From Amblyomma americanum (taxonomy: Eukaryota; Arthropoda; Arachnida; Ixodida; Ixodidae), in contig NC_135502.1 in the NCBI RefSeq assembly GCF_052857255.1, positions 190,723,257 to 190,787,256 on the forward strand: DNA of 64,000 nucleotides. The letters run 5' to 3'. Below, in pieces: positions 50,394 through 61,971 of this stretch. Under the pieces are notes generated by a model, which had not been told where the DNA came from, did no database searches, and saw only the letters and a program-made list of their open reading frames with translations. Each line of letters starts with the position of its first letter. Position 1 is the first letter of the stretch. The position numbers and the translations under genes were made by a program.

Positions 50394-50529
50394 GGGCTAG
50401 GCTGCAGCGGCACCGGCGTCATGTTAAATCGATGCTTGTTCTTCATGCAGTTCATCGCTTGTTTTGCTGACCACGGCCCTTGCGGAATCGTCTCGTCTGG
50501 CCTGACTTCTTCGCTTCTGGATGGGCACG
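50391..50529 (+). repeat. 139-bp direct repeat, copy 2
   Basis: Exact copy of 50,055-50,193 at offset 336. It lies immediately downstream of TATA and initiator motifs, so it looks like the transcribed leader of a promoter unit. Its last three bases (ACG) overlap the resuming satellite. Confidence 0.95.
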
Positions 50530-53500
50530 CTGGGAGCCGTGAACAGTGGTGGATCGGTTCCACAGGGGCTTATGCCGTGTTCTCGATGTTCCTTGTAGCG
50601 TCGTAACCCTGGGTATCACAGTAATTCATACGTTTTCACCTCGCTGTCTTAAATGCAGGTGTTCACTCGAGCAATGCAGCCTGGTAGAGCGAAGCCAAGA
50701 ACCTGAACCAAAAGATGAAATGGTTCCTCACCATCACCACGCAAAGAGTTCCACCATGCCCTGTGCCAAAGAACGAAACGTGACTCGATTTAAAGCAGTG
50801 TGACATCAATGTTGCAGCAGATGCTGATGTTACGCGGGGGGCCGCCAACAGTGGTGCATCGGTTCCACAGGTGCTGATGCCGTGTTGCTCGATGGTCTTT
50901 GTAGCGTAGTAACTCCCAGTATTACAGTAATTAGGCGTTTTAAATAAGCTGTCGTAAATGCAGGTGTTCAGTCGAGCAATGCAGCCTGGTAGAACGAAGC
51001 CAAGAAATTCAACCAAAAAGACGAAATGGTTCCACAACATCACCTCGATCAGTGCACCACCATGCCCAGTGCCAAAGAACGAAACGTGCCTCGATTTATA
51101 GCAGTGTGACGTCAATGTTGCAGCAGCTGCCGATGTTACGCTGGGGGACGTGAACAGTGGTGATTCGGTTCCACACGTGATGATGCCGTGTTGCTCGATG
51201 TTCCTTGTAGCGTCGTAACCATCGGTATTACAGTAATTCAGCGTTTCCAGGTCTCTGTCTTAAATGCAGGTATTCACTCGAGCAATGCAGGCTGGTAGAA
51301 CGAAACCAAAGACCTGAACCAATAAGTCGAAATGGTTCCTCAACATCACCTCGCTCAGGGTGCCACCATGCCCAGTGCCAAAGAACGAAACGTGACTCAA
51401 TTTAAAGCAGTCTGACGTCAATGTTGCAGCAGATGCCGATGTTACGCTGGGGGCCGCGAACAGTGGTGGATTGGTTGCTTAGGTGCTGATGCCGTGTTGC
51501 TCGATGTTACTTGTAGCGTCGTAACCATTGGTATTACAGTAACTCAGCGTTTTCAGGTCGCTGTCTTAAATGCAGGTGTTCACTCGACCAATGCAGCCTG
51601 GTAGAGCGAAGCCAAGAACCTGAACCAAAAAGACGAAATGGTTCCTCAACTTGCCTCGCTCAGAGTGCCACCATGCCTTGTGCCAAAGAACGAAACGTAA
51701 CTCGATTTAAAGTAGTGTTACGTCAATCTTGCAGCAGATGCCGATGTTACGCTGGGGGCCGTGAACAGTGGTGCATCGGTTCCACAGGTGCTGATGCCGT
51801 GTTGCTCGATGGTCTTTGTATCGTAGTAACTCTCAGTATTACAGTAATTAAGCGTTTTAAATAAGCTCTCGTAAATGCAGGTGTTCAGTCGAGCAATGCA
51901 GCCTGGTAGAACGAAGCCAAGAAATTCAACCAAAAAGACGAAATGGTTCCTCAACATCACCTCGATCAGTGCACCACCATGCCCAGTGCCAAAGAACGAA
52001 ACGTGCCTCGATTTATAGCAGTGTGACGTCAATGTTGCAGCAGCTGCCGATGTTACGCTGGGGGACGTGAACAGTGGTGATTCGGTTCCACACGTGATGA
52101 TGCCGTGTTGCTCGATGTTCCTTGTAGCGTCGTAACCATCGGTATTACAGTAATTCAGCGTTTCCAGGTCTCTGTCTTAAATGCAGGTATTCACTCGAGC
52201 AATGCAGCCTGGTAGCACGAAGCCAAGAACCTGAACCAAAAAGACGAAATCGTTCCTCAACATCTCGCTCAGATTGCCACCATGCCCTGTGCCAAAGAAC
52301 GAAACGTGACTCGATTTAAAGCAGTGTGACGTCAATGTTGCAGCAGATGCCGATGCTACGCTGGGGGCCGTGAACAGTGGTGGATCGGTTCCACAGGTGC
52401 TGATGCCGTGTTGCTCGATGTCCCTTGTAGCCTCGTAACTGTCGATAATACAGTAATTCAGCGTTTTCTGGTCGCTGTCGTAAATGCAAGTGTTCACTCG
52501 AGCAATGCAGCCTGGTAGAACGAAGCCAAGAACCTGTACCAAAAAGACGAAATGGTTCCTCAAGATCACCTCTCTCAGGGTGCAACCACGCCCAGTTCAA
52601 AAGAACGAAGAGTGACTAGATTTATAGAAGTGCGACGTCAATGTTCCAGCAGCTGCCGATGTCACGCTAGGGGCCGTGAACAGTGGTGGATCGGTTCCAC
52701 AGGTGCTGATGCCGTGTTGCTCGATGTTCCTTTTAGCTTCGTAACTCTCAGTAATACAGTATTTCAGCGTTTTCAGTTAGCTGCGTAAATGCAGGTGTTC
52801 ACTCGAGCAATGCTGCCTGGTAGAACGAAGCCAAGAACCTGAACCAAAAAGATGAAATGGTTCCTCAACATAACCTCTCTCAGGGTTCAACCACGCCCAG
52901 TTCAAAAGAACGAAGCGTGACTAGATTTATAGCAGTGTGAGGTCAATGTTCCAGCAGCTGCCGATGTTATGCTGGAGGACGTGAACAGTGGTGAATCGGT
53001 TCCACACGTGCTGATGTCGTGTTGCTCGATGTTCCCTGTAGCGTCGTAACTCTCCGTAATACAGTATTTCAGCGTTTTCAGTTAGCTGTTGTAAATGCAG
53101 GAGTTCACTCGAGCAATGCAGCCTGGTAGAACGAAGCCAAGAACCTGTACCAAAAAGACTAAATGGTTCCTTAACATCATCTCGATCAGGGTGCCACCGC
53201 GCCCAGTGTCAAAGAACGAAACGTGACTCGATTTAAAGCTGTTTGACGTCAATGTTGCAGCAGATGCCGATGTTACGCTGGGGGCCGTGAACAGTGGTGG
53301 ATCGGTTCCCCAGGTGCTGATGCCGTGTTGTTCGAGGTTCCTTGTAGAGTCGTACCCCTCGGTATTACTGTAATTCAGTGTTTTCAGGTCGCTGTCTTAA
53401 ATGCAGTTGTTCACTCGAGCAGTGCAGCCTCTTAGAACGAAGCCAAGAACCTGAACGAAAAAGACGAAATGGTTCCTCAACATCGCCTCGCTCAGAGTGC

Positions 53501-56500
53501 CACCATGTCCTGTGCCAAAGAACGAAACGTGACTCGATTTAAAGCAGTGAGACGTCAATGTTGCAGCAGATGCCGATGTTACGCTGGGGGCCGTGAACAG
53601 TGGTGGATCGGTTCCACAGGTGCTGATGCCGTGTTGCTCGGTGTCCCTTGTAGCCTCGTAACTGTCGATAATACAGTAATTCAGCGTTTTCAGGTCGCTG
53701 TCGTAAATGCAGGTGTTCACTCGAGCAATGCAGCCTTGTAGAACGAAGCCAAGAACCTGTACCAAAAAGACGAAATGGTTCCTCAAGATCACCTCTCTCA
53801 GGGTGCAACCACGCCCAGTTCAAAAGAACGAAGCGTGACTAGATTTATAGCAGTGCGACGTCAATGTTCCAGCAGCTGCCGATGTTACGCTAGGGGCCGT
53901 GAACAGTGGTGGATCGGATCCACGGGTGCTGATGCCGTGTTGCTCGATGTTCCTTGTAGCGTCGTAACTCTCAGTAATACAGTATTTCAGCGTTTTCAGT
54001 TAGCTGCGTAAATGCAGGTGTTCACTCGAGCAATGCTGCCTGGTAGAACGAAGCCAAGAACCTGAACCAAAAAGATGAAATGGTTCCTCAACATAACCTC
54101 TCTCAGGGTTCAACCACGCCCAGTTCAAAAGAACGAAGCGTGACAAGATTTATAGCAGTGTGACGTCAATGTTCCAGCAGCTGCCGATGTTACGCTGGAG
54201 GACGTGAACAGAGGTGAATCGGTTCCACACGTGCTGATGCCGTGTTGCTCGATGTTCCCTGTAGCGTCGTAACTCTCCGTAATACAGTATTTCAGCGTTT
54301 TCAGTTAGCTGTCATAAATTCAGGTGTTCACTCGAGCAATGCAGCCTGGTAGAATGAAGCCAAGAACCTGAACCAAAAAGACGAAATGGTTTCTCAAAAT
54401 CACCTCGCTTAGAGTGCCACCATGCCTTGTGATAAAGAACGAAACGTGACTCGATTTAAAGAAGTGTGACGTCAATGTTCCAGCAGCTGCCGAAGTTACG
54501 CTGGGGGCCGTGAACAGTGGTGGATCGGTTCCACAGGTGCTGATGCCGTGTTGCTCGATGTCCCTTGCAGCGTCGTAACTCTCGATAATACAGTAATTCA
54601 GCGTTTTCAGGTCGCTGTCGTAAATGCAGGTGTTCACTCGAGCAATGCAGCCTGGTAGAACGAAGCCGAGAACCTGTACCAAAAAGACGAAATGGTTCCT
54701 CAAGATCACCTGTCTCAGGGTGCAACCACGCCCAGTTCAAAAGAACGAAGCGTGACTAGATTTATAGCAGTGCGACGTCAATGTTCCAGCAGCTGCCGAT
54801 GTTACGCTGGAGGACGTGAACAGTGGTGAATCGGTTCCACACGTGCTGATGCCGTGTTGCTCTATGTTCCTTGTAGCATCGAAACCCTTGGTATTACAGT
54901 AATTCAGTGTTATCAGGTCGCTGTCTTAAATGCAGGTGTTCACTCGAGCAATGCAGCCTGGTAGAATAAAGCCAAGAACCTGAACCAAAAAGACGAAATG
55001 GTTTCTCAAAATCACCTCGCTCAGAGTGCCACCATGCCTTGTGATAAAGAACGAAACGTGACTCGATTTAAAGAAGTGTTACGTCAATGTTACAGCAGCT
55101 GCCGATGTTACGCTGGAGCACGTGAACAGTGGTGAATCGGTTCCACACGTGCTGATGCCGTGGTGCTCGATGTTCCCTGTAGCGTCGTAACTCTCCGTAA
55201 TACAGTATTTCAGCGTTTTCAGTTAGCTGTCATAAATTCAGGTGTTCACTCGAGCAATGCAGCCTGGTAGAATGAAGCCAAGAACCTGAACCAAAAAGAC
55301 GAAATGGTTTCTCAAAATCACCTCGCTCAGAGTGCCACCATGCCTTGTGATAAAGAACGAAACGTGACTCGATTTAAAGAAGTGTGACGTCAATGTTCCA
55401 GCAGCTGACGAAGTTACGCTGGGGGCCGTGAACATTGGTGGATCGGTTCCACAGGTGCTGATGCCGTGTTGCTCGATGTTCCCTGTAGCGTCGTAACTCT
55501 CCATAATACAGTATTTCAGCGTTTTCAGTTAGCTGTCATAAATGCAGGTGTTCACTCGAGCAATGCAGCCTGGTAGAACGAAGCCAAGAACCTGTACCAA
55601 AAAGACGAAATGGTTCCTCAACATCGCCTCGCTCAGAGTGCCACCATGTCCTGTGCCAAAGAACGAAACGTGACTCGATTTAAAGCAGTGTGACGTCAAT
55701 GTTGCAGCAGATGCCGATGTTACGCTGGGGGCCGTGAACAGTGGTGGATCGGTTCCACAGGTGCTGATGCCGTGTTGCTCGATGTCCCTTGTAGCCTCGT
55801 AACTGTCGATAATACAGTAATTCAGCGTTTTCAGGTCGCTGTCGTAAATGCAGGTGTTCACTCGAGCAATGCAGCCTTGTAAAACGAAGCCAAGAACCTG
55901 TACCAAAAAGGCGAAATGGTTCCTCAAGATCACCTCTCTCAGGGTGCAACCACGCCCAGTTCAAAAGAACGAAGCGTGACTAGATTTATAGCAGTGCGAC
56001 GTCAATGTTCCAGCAGCTGCCGATGTTACGCTGGAGGACGTGAAAAGTGGTGAATCGGTTCCACACGCGCTGATGCCGTGTTGCTCTATGTTCCTTGTAG
56101 CGTCGCAACCCTTGGTATTACAGTAATTCAGCGTTATCAGGTCGCTGTCTTAAATGCAGGTGTTCACTCGAGCAATGCAGCCTGGTAGAACGAAGCCAAG
56201 AACCTGTACCAAAAAGACGAAATGGTTCCTCAAGATCACCTCTCTCAGGGTGCAACCACGCCCAGTTCAAAAGAACGAAGCGTGACTAGATTTATAGAAG
56301 TGCGACGTCAATGTTCCAGCAGCTGCCGATGTTATGCTGGAGGACGTGAACAGTGGTGAATCGGTTCCACACGTGCTGATGTCGTGTTGCTCGATGTTCC
56401 CTGTAGCGTCGTAACTCTCCGTAATACAGTATTTCAGCGTTTTCAGTTAGCTGTTGTAAATGCAGGAGTTCACTCGAGCAATGCAGCCTGGTAGAACGAA

Positions 56501-57689
56501 GCCAAGAACCTGAACCAAAAAGATGAAATGGTTCCTCAACATAACCTCTCTCAGGGTTCAACCACGCCCAGTTCAAAAGAACGAAGCGTGACTAGATTTA
56601 TAGCAGTGTGACGTCAATGTTCCAGCAGCTGCCGATGTTACGCTGGAGGACGTGAACAGTGGTGAATCGGTTCCACACGTGCTGATGTCGTGTTCCTCGA
56701 TGTTCCCTGTAGCGTCGTAACTCTCCGTAATACAGTATTTCAGCGTTTTCAGTTAGCTGTCATAAATGCAGGTGTTCACTCGAGCAATTCAGCCTGGTAG
56801 AATGAAGCCAAGAACCTGAACCAAAAAGACGAAATGGTTTCTCAAAATCACCTCGCTCAGAGTGCCACCATGCCTTGTGATAAAGAACGAAACGTGACTC
56901 GATTTAAAGAAGTGTGACGTCAATGTTCCAGCAGCTGCCGAAGTTACGCTGGGGGCCGTGAACAGTGGTGGATCGGTTCCACAGGTGCTGATGCCGTGTT
57001 GCTCGATGTCCCTTGCAGCGTCGTAACTGTCGATAATACAGTAATTCAGCGTTTTCAGGTCGCTGTCTTAAATGCAGGTGTTCACTCGAGCAATGCAGCC
57101 TGGTAGAACGAAGCCAAGAACCTGAACCAAAATTCGAAATGGTTCCTCAACATCACCTCACTCAGGGTGCCACCACACCCAGTTCAAAAGAACGAAGCTT
57201 GACTAGATTTATTGCAGGGTGACTTCATGTTGCAGTAGCTGCCGATGTTACGCTGGAGCACGTGAACAGTGGTCAATCGGTTCCACACGTTCTAATGCCA
57301 TGTTGCTCGATTTTCCTTGTAGCGTCGTAACCCTGGGTATCACAGTAATTCAGCGTTTTCAGGTCGCTGTCCTAAATGCAGGAGTTCACTCGAGCAATGC
57401 AGCCTGGTAGAACGAAGCCAAGAACCTCAACCAAAAGACGAAATGGTTCCTCATCATCACCTCGCTTAGAGTGCCACCATGCCCTGTGCCAAAGAACGAA
57501 ACCTGACTCGATTTAAAGCAGTGTGACGTCAATGTTGCAGCAGCTGCCTATGTTACGCTGGTGGCCGTGAACAGTGGTGGATTGGTTCCACAGGTGCTGA
57601 GGCCGTGTTGCTCGATGTTCATTGTAGCGTCGTCACTCTCGGTATTACAGTATTAAGCGTTTTCAGGTCGCTGTCGTAATTGCAGGCGT
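50527..57689. repeat. Right block with 3- and 4-monomer periodicity
   Basis: Related segments recur at 917-918 or 1,223-1,224 bp. The stretch ending at 51,115 recurs at 52,032 (917). The stretch 52,316-52,788 recurs at 53,539-54,011 (1,223). The stretch 54,456-54,740 recurs at 55,680-55,964 (1,224), and 54,320 recurs at 55,238 (918). The copies are less alike than those of the 44-mer. About 57,048-57,689 is a near-copy of 6,030-6,671 on the other side of the array. No gene is seen. Confidence 0.75.
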
Positions 57690-59830
57690 TCACTCGAGCA
57701 ATGCTGCCTGGTAGAACGAAGCCAAGAACCTGAACCAAAAAGATGAAATGGTTCCTCAACATAACCTCTCTCAGGGTTCAACCACGCCCAGTTCAAAAGA
57801 ACGAAGCGTGACTAGATTTATAGCAGTGTGACGTCAATGTTCCAGCAGCTGCCGATGTTACGCTGGAGGACGTGAACAGTGGTGAATCGGTTCCACACGT
57901 GCTGATGCCGTGTTGCTCGATGTTCCCTGTAGCGTCGTTACTCTCCGTAATACAGTATTTCAGCGTTTTCAGTTAGCTGTCATAAATGCAGGTGTTCACT
58001 CGAGCAATTCAGCCTGGTAGAATGAAGCCAAGAACCTGAACCAAAAAGACGAAATGGTTTCTCAAAATCACCTCGCTCAGAGTGCCACCATGCCTTGTGA
58101 TAAAGAACGAAACGTGACTCGATTTAAAGAAGTGTGACGTCAATGTTCCAGCAGCTGCCGAAGTTACGCTGGGGGCCGTGAACAGTGGTGGATCGGTTCC
58201 ACAGGTGCTGATGCCGTGTTGCTCGATGTCCCTTGCAGCGTCGTAACTGTCGATAATACAGTAATTCAGCGTTTTCAGGTCGCTGTCGTAAATGCAGGTG
58301 TTCACTCGAGCAATGCAGCCTGGTAGAACGAAGCCAAGAACCTGTACCAAAAAGACGAAATGGTTCCTCAAGATCACCTCTCTCAGGGTGCAACCACGCC
58401 CAGTTCAAAAGAACGAAGCGTGACTAGATTTATAGCAGTGCGACGTCAATGTTCCAGCAGCTGCCGATGTTACGCTGGAGGACGTGAACAGTGGTGAATC
58501 GGTTCCACACGTGCTGATGCCGTGTTGTTCGATGTTCTTTGTAGCGTCGTAACTCTCGGTAATACAGTAGTTCAGCGTTTTCAGGTCGCTGTCGTAAATG
58601 CAGGTGTTCTCTCGAGCAATGCAGCCTTGTAAAAGGAAGACAAGAACCTGTACCAAAAAGACTAAATGGTTCCATAATATCATCTCGCTCAGGGTTCAAC
58701 CACGCCCAGTTCAAAAGAACGAAGCATGACTAGATTTATAGCAGTGTGATGTCAATGTTCCAGCAGCTGCCGATGTTATGCTGGAGGACGTGAACAGTGG
58801 TGAATCGGTTCCACACGTGCTGATGCCGTGTTGCTCGATGTTCCCTGTAGCATCGTAACTCTCCGTAATACAGTATTTCAGCGTTTTCAGTTAGCTGTCA
58901 TAAATGCAGGTGTTCACTCGAGCAATGCAGCCTGGTAGAATGAAGCCAAGAACCTGAACCAAAAAGACGAAATGGTTTCTCAAAATCACCTCGCTCAGAG
59001 TGCCCCCACGCCTTGTGCCAAAGAACGAAACGTGACTCGATTTAAAGAAGTGTGACGTCAATGTTCCAGCAGCTGCCGAAGTTACGCTGGGGGCCGTGAA
59101 CAGTGGTGGATCGGTTCCACAGGTGCTGATGCCGTGTTGCTCGATGTCCCTTGCAGCGTCGTAACTGTCGATAATACAGTAATTCAGCGTTATCAGGTCG
59201 CTGTCTTATATGCAGGTGTTCACTCGAGCAGTGGAGCCTGGTAGAACGAAGCCAAGAACCTGAAAAAAAAAGACGAAATGGTTCCTCAACATCCCCCTCA
59301 CTCAGGGTGCCACCATGCCCAGTGCCAAAGAACGAAGCGTGACTCGATTTAATGGATTATGACGTCAATGTTGCAGCAGCTGCCGATGTTACTATGGGGA
59401 TCTTGAACAGTGGTGGGTGGGTTCCACAGGTGCTGATACCGTGTTCCTCGATGCTCCTTGTAGCGTCGCAACTCTCGGTATTAGAGTAATTCAGCGTTTT
59501 CAGGTCGCTGTCGTAAATGCAGGTGTTCACTCGAGCAATGCAGCCTGGTAGAACGAAGCCAAGAACCTGAACCAAAAAGACAAAATGGTTCCTCAACATC
59601 CCCTCACTCAGGGTACCACCATGCCCAGTGCCAAAGAACGAAGCGTGGCTCGATTTAATGGAGTACGACGTCAATGTTGCAGCAGCTGCCGATGGTACTA
59701 TGGGGATCTTGAACAGTGGTGGATCGGTTCCACAGGTGCTGATGCCGTGTTGCTCGATGTTCCTTGTAGCTTCGTAACTCTCAGTAATACAGTATTTCAG
59801 CGTTTTCAGTTAGCTGCGTAAATGCAGGTG
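57690..59830. repeat. 7-monomer higher-order repeat, copy 1 (2,141 bp)
   Basis: Starts at the CACTCGAGCAATGCTGCC variant. It matches 59,831-61,971 at offset 2,141, with local divergence around 58,500-58,680. Diagnostic monomers carry GATCTTGAACAGTGGTGGGTGG and TTTAATGGATTATGACG. The left edge is the junction with the block shared with 6,030-6,671. Confidence 0.85.
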
Positions 59831-61971
59831 TTCACTCGAGCAATGCTGCCTGGTAGAACGAAGCCAAGAACCTGAACCAAAAAGATGAAATGGTTCCTCA
59901 ACATAACCTCTCTCAGGGTTCAACCACGCCCAGTTCAAAAGAACGAAGCGTGACTAGATTTATAGCAGTGTGACGTCAATGTTCCAGCAGCTGCCGATGT
60001 TACGCTGGAGGACGTGAACAGTGGTGCATCGGTTCTACACGTGCTGATGCCGTGTTGCTCGATGTTCCCTGTAGCGTAGTAACTCTCCGTAATACAGTAT
60101 TTCAGCGTTTTCAGTTAGCTGTCATAAATGCAGGTGTTCACTCGAGCAATTCAGCCTGGTAGAATGAAGCCAAGAACCTGAACCAAAAAGACGAAATGGT
60201 TTCTCAAAATCACCTCGCTCAGAGTGCCACCATGCCTTGTGATAAAGAACGAAACGTGACTCGATTTAAAGAAGTGTGACGTCAATGTTCCAGCAGCTGC
60301 CGAAGTTACGCTGGGGGCCGTGAACAGTGGTGGATCGGTTCCACAGGTGCTGATGCCGTGTTGCTCGATGTCCCTTGTAGCGTCGTAACTGTCGATAATA
60401 CAGTAATTCAGCGTTTTCAGGTCGCTGTCGTAAATGCAGGTGTTCACTCGAGCAATGCAGCCTGGTAGAACGAAGCCAAGAACCTGTACCAAAAAGACGA
60501 AATGGTTCCTCAAGATCTCCTCTCTCAGGGTGCAACCACGCCCAGTTCAAAAGAACGAAGTGTGAGTAGATTTATAGCAGTGCGACGTCAATGTTCCAGC
60601 AGCTGCCGATGTTACGCTGGAGGACGTGAACAGTGGTGAATCGGTTCCACACGTGCTGATGCCGTGTTGCTCTATGTTCCTTGTAGCGTCGTAACCCTTG
60701 GTATTACAGTATTTCAGCGTTATCAGGTCGCTGTCTTAAATGCAGGTGTTCTCTCGAGCAATGCAGCCTTGTAGAAGGAAGACAAGAACCTGTAACAAAA
60801 AGACTAAATGGTTCCATAATATCATCTCGCTCAGGGTTCAACCACGCCCAGTTCAAAAGAACGAAGCATGACTAGATTTATAGCAGTGTGATGTCAATGT
60901 TCCAGCAGCTGCCGATGTTACGCTGGAGGACGTGAACAGTGGTGAATCGGTTCCACACGTGCTGATGCCGTGTTGCTCGATGTTCCCTGTAGCATCGTAA
61001 CTCTCCGTAATACAGTATTTCAGCGTTTTCAGTTAGCTGTCATAAATGCAGGTGTTCACTCGAGCAATGCAGCCTGGTAGAATGAAGCCAAGAACCTGAA
61101 CCAAAAAGACGAAATGGTTTCTCAAAATCACCTCGCTCAGAGTGCCACCATGCCTTGTGCCAAAGAACGAAACGTGACTCGATTTAAAGAAGTGTGACGT
61201 CAATGTTCCAGCAGCTGCCGAAGTTACGCTGGGGGCCGTGAACAGTGGTGGATCGGTTCCACAGGTGCTGATGCCGTGTTGCTCGATGTCCCTTGCAGCG
61301 TCGTAACTGTCGATAATACAGTAATTCAGCGTTATCAGGTCGCTGTCTTATATGCAGGTGCTCACTCGAGCAGTGGAGCCTGGTAGAACGAAGCCAAGAA
61401 CCTGAAAAAAAAAGACGAAATGGTTCCTCAACATTCCCTCACTCAGGGTGCCACCATGCCCAGTGCCAAAGAACGAAGCGTGACTCGATTTAATGGATTA
61501 TGACGTCAATGTTGCAGCAGCTGCCGATGTTACTATGGGGATCTTGAACAGTGGTGGGTGGGTTCCACAGGTGCTGATACCGTGTTCCTCGATGCTCCTT
61601 GTAGCGTCGCAACTCTCGGTATTAGAGTAATTCAGCGTTTTCAGGTCGCTGTCGTAAATGCAGGTGTTCACTCGAGCAATGCAGCCTGGTAGAACGAAGC
61701 CAAGAACCTGAACCAAAAAGACAAAATGGTTCCTCAACATCCCCTCACTCAGGGTACCACCATGCCCAGTGCCAAAGAACGAAGCGTGGCTCGATTTAAT
61801 GGAGTACGACGTCAATGTTGCAGCAGCTGCCGATGGTACTATGGGGATCTTGAACAGTGGTGGATCGGTTCCACAGGTGCTGATGCCGTGTTGCTCGATG
61901 TTCCTTGTAGCTTCGTAACTCTCAGTAATACAGTATTTCAGCGTTTTCAGTTAGCTGCGTAAATGCAGGTG
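59831..61971. repeat. 7-monomer higher-order repeat, copy 2 (2,141 bp)
   Basis: Nearly identical to copy 3 at offset 2,141. For example, the units at 60,266, 61,498 and 61,726 correspond to those at 62,407, 63,639 and 63,867. 2,141 is one base short of 7 x 306. Confidence 0.9.

Larger units (their letters stand above)
47594..50526 (-). mobile_element. 5'-truncated, 5'-inverted LINE (non-LTR retrotransposon) insertion
   Basis: This 2.93-kb insertion interrupts one satellite monomer between GATGTT and ACGCTGGG. On the minus strand it comprises a 5' portion in inverted orientation (50,055-50,526), a truncated ORF2 (to 47,794), a 3' untranslated region of about 170 bp, and a (TAAA)n-like tail ending at 47,594. 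A short tandem-repeat tail instead of a long poly(A), together with the reverse transcriptase sequence, fits CR1/L2/I-like elements; the clade is not certain. No target-site duplication is visible. The right edge is ambiguous by 3 bp (ACG, 50,527-50,529) because of microhomology. The inverted end suggests twin priming. The open reading frame implies a recent insertion. Confidence 0.92.
50055..50526 (+). mobile_element. Inverted 5' segment of the LINE (tandem promoter units)
   Basis: A 472-bp unique segment made of a 139-bp repeat, a 197-bp promoter-like spacer, and the same 139-bp repeat again, with unit spacing 336 bp. It is oriented opposite to the ORF2 fragment. Its inner edge (A at 50,055) corresponds exactly to the predicted transcription start of the downstream unit (A at 50,391). 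Its outer edge shares ACG with the satellite. Both facts fit twin priming, in which a second primer copies the 5' end of the same RNA. Alternatives are a separate LTR-type fragment or a template switch. A plus-strand open frame starts at ATG 50,085 and crosses both repeats, because 336 is a multiple of three, and then runs into satellite at 50,606. It could be the element's leader or ORF1 start, but it has no recognisable domain. Confidence 0.7.

Noticed and set aside
50055..50526. Solo LTR of an LTR retrotransposon
   Set aside because: No TG...CA ends, no flanking target duplication, and the order is leader-promoter-leader instead of U3-R-U5. An LTR-derived fragment is not fully excluded, but twin priming explains both edges better.
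50085..50606. Plus-strand 173-codon frame as an independent gene
   Set aside because: It spans the two direct repeats and ends inside satellite. Its openness follows from a 336-bp period divisible by three, and no domain is recognisable. At most it is the truncated start of a LINE reading frame.
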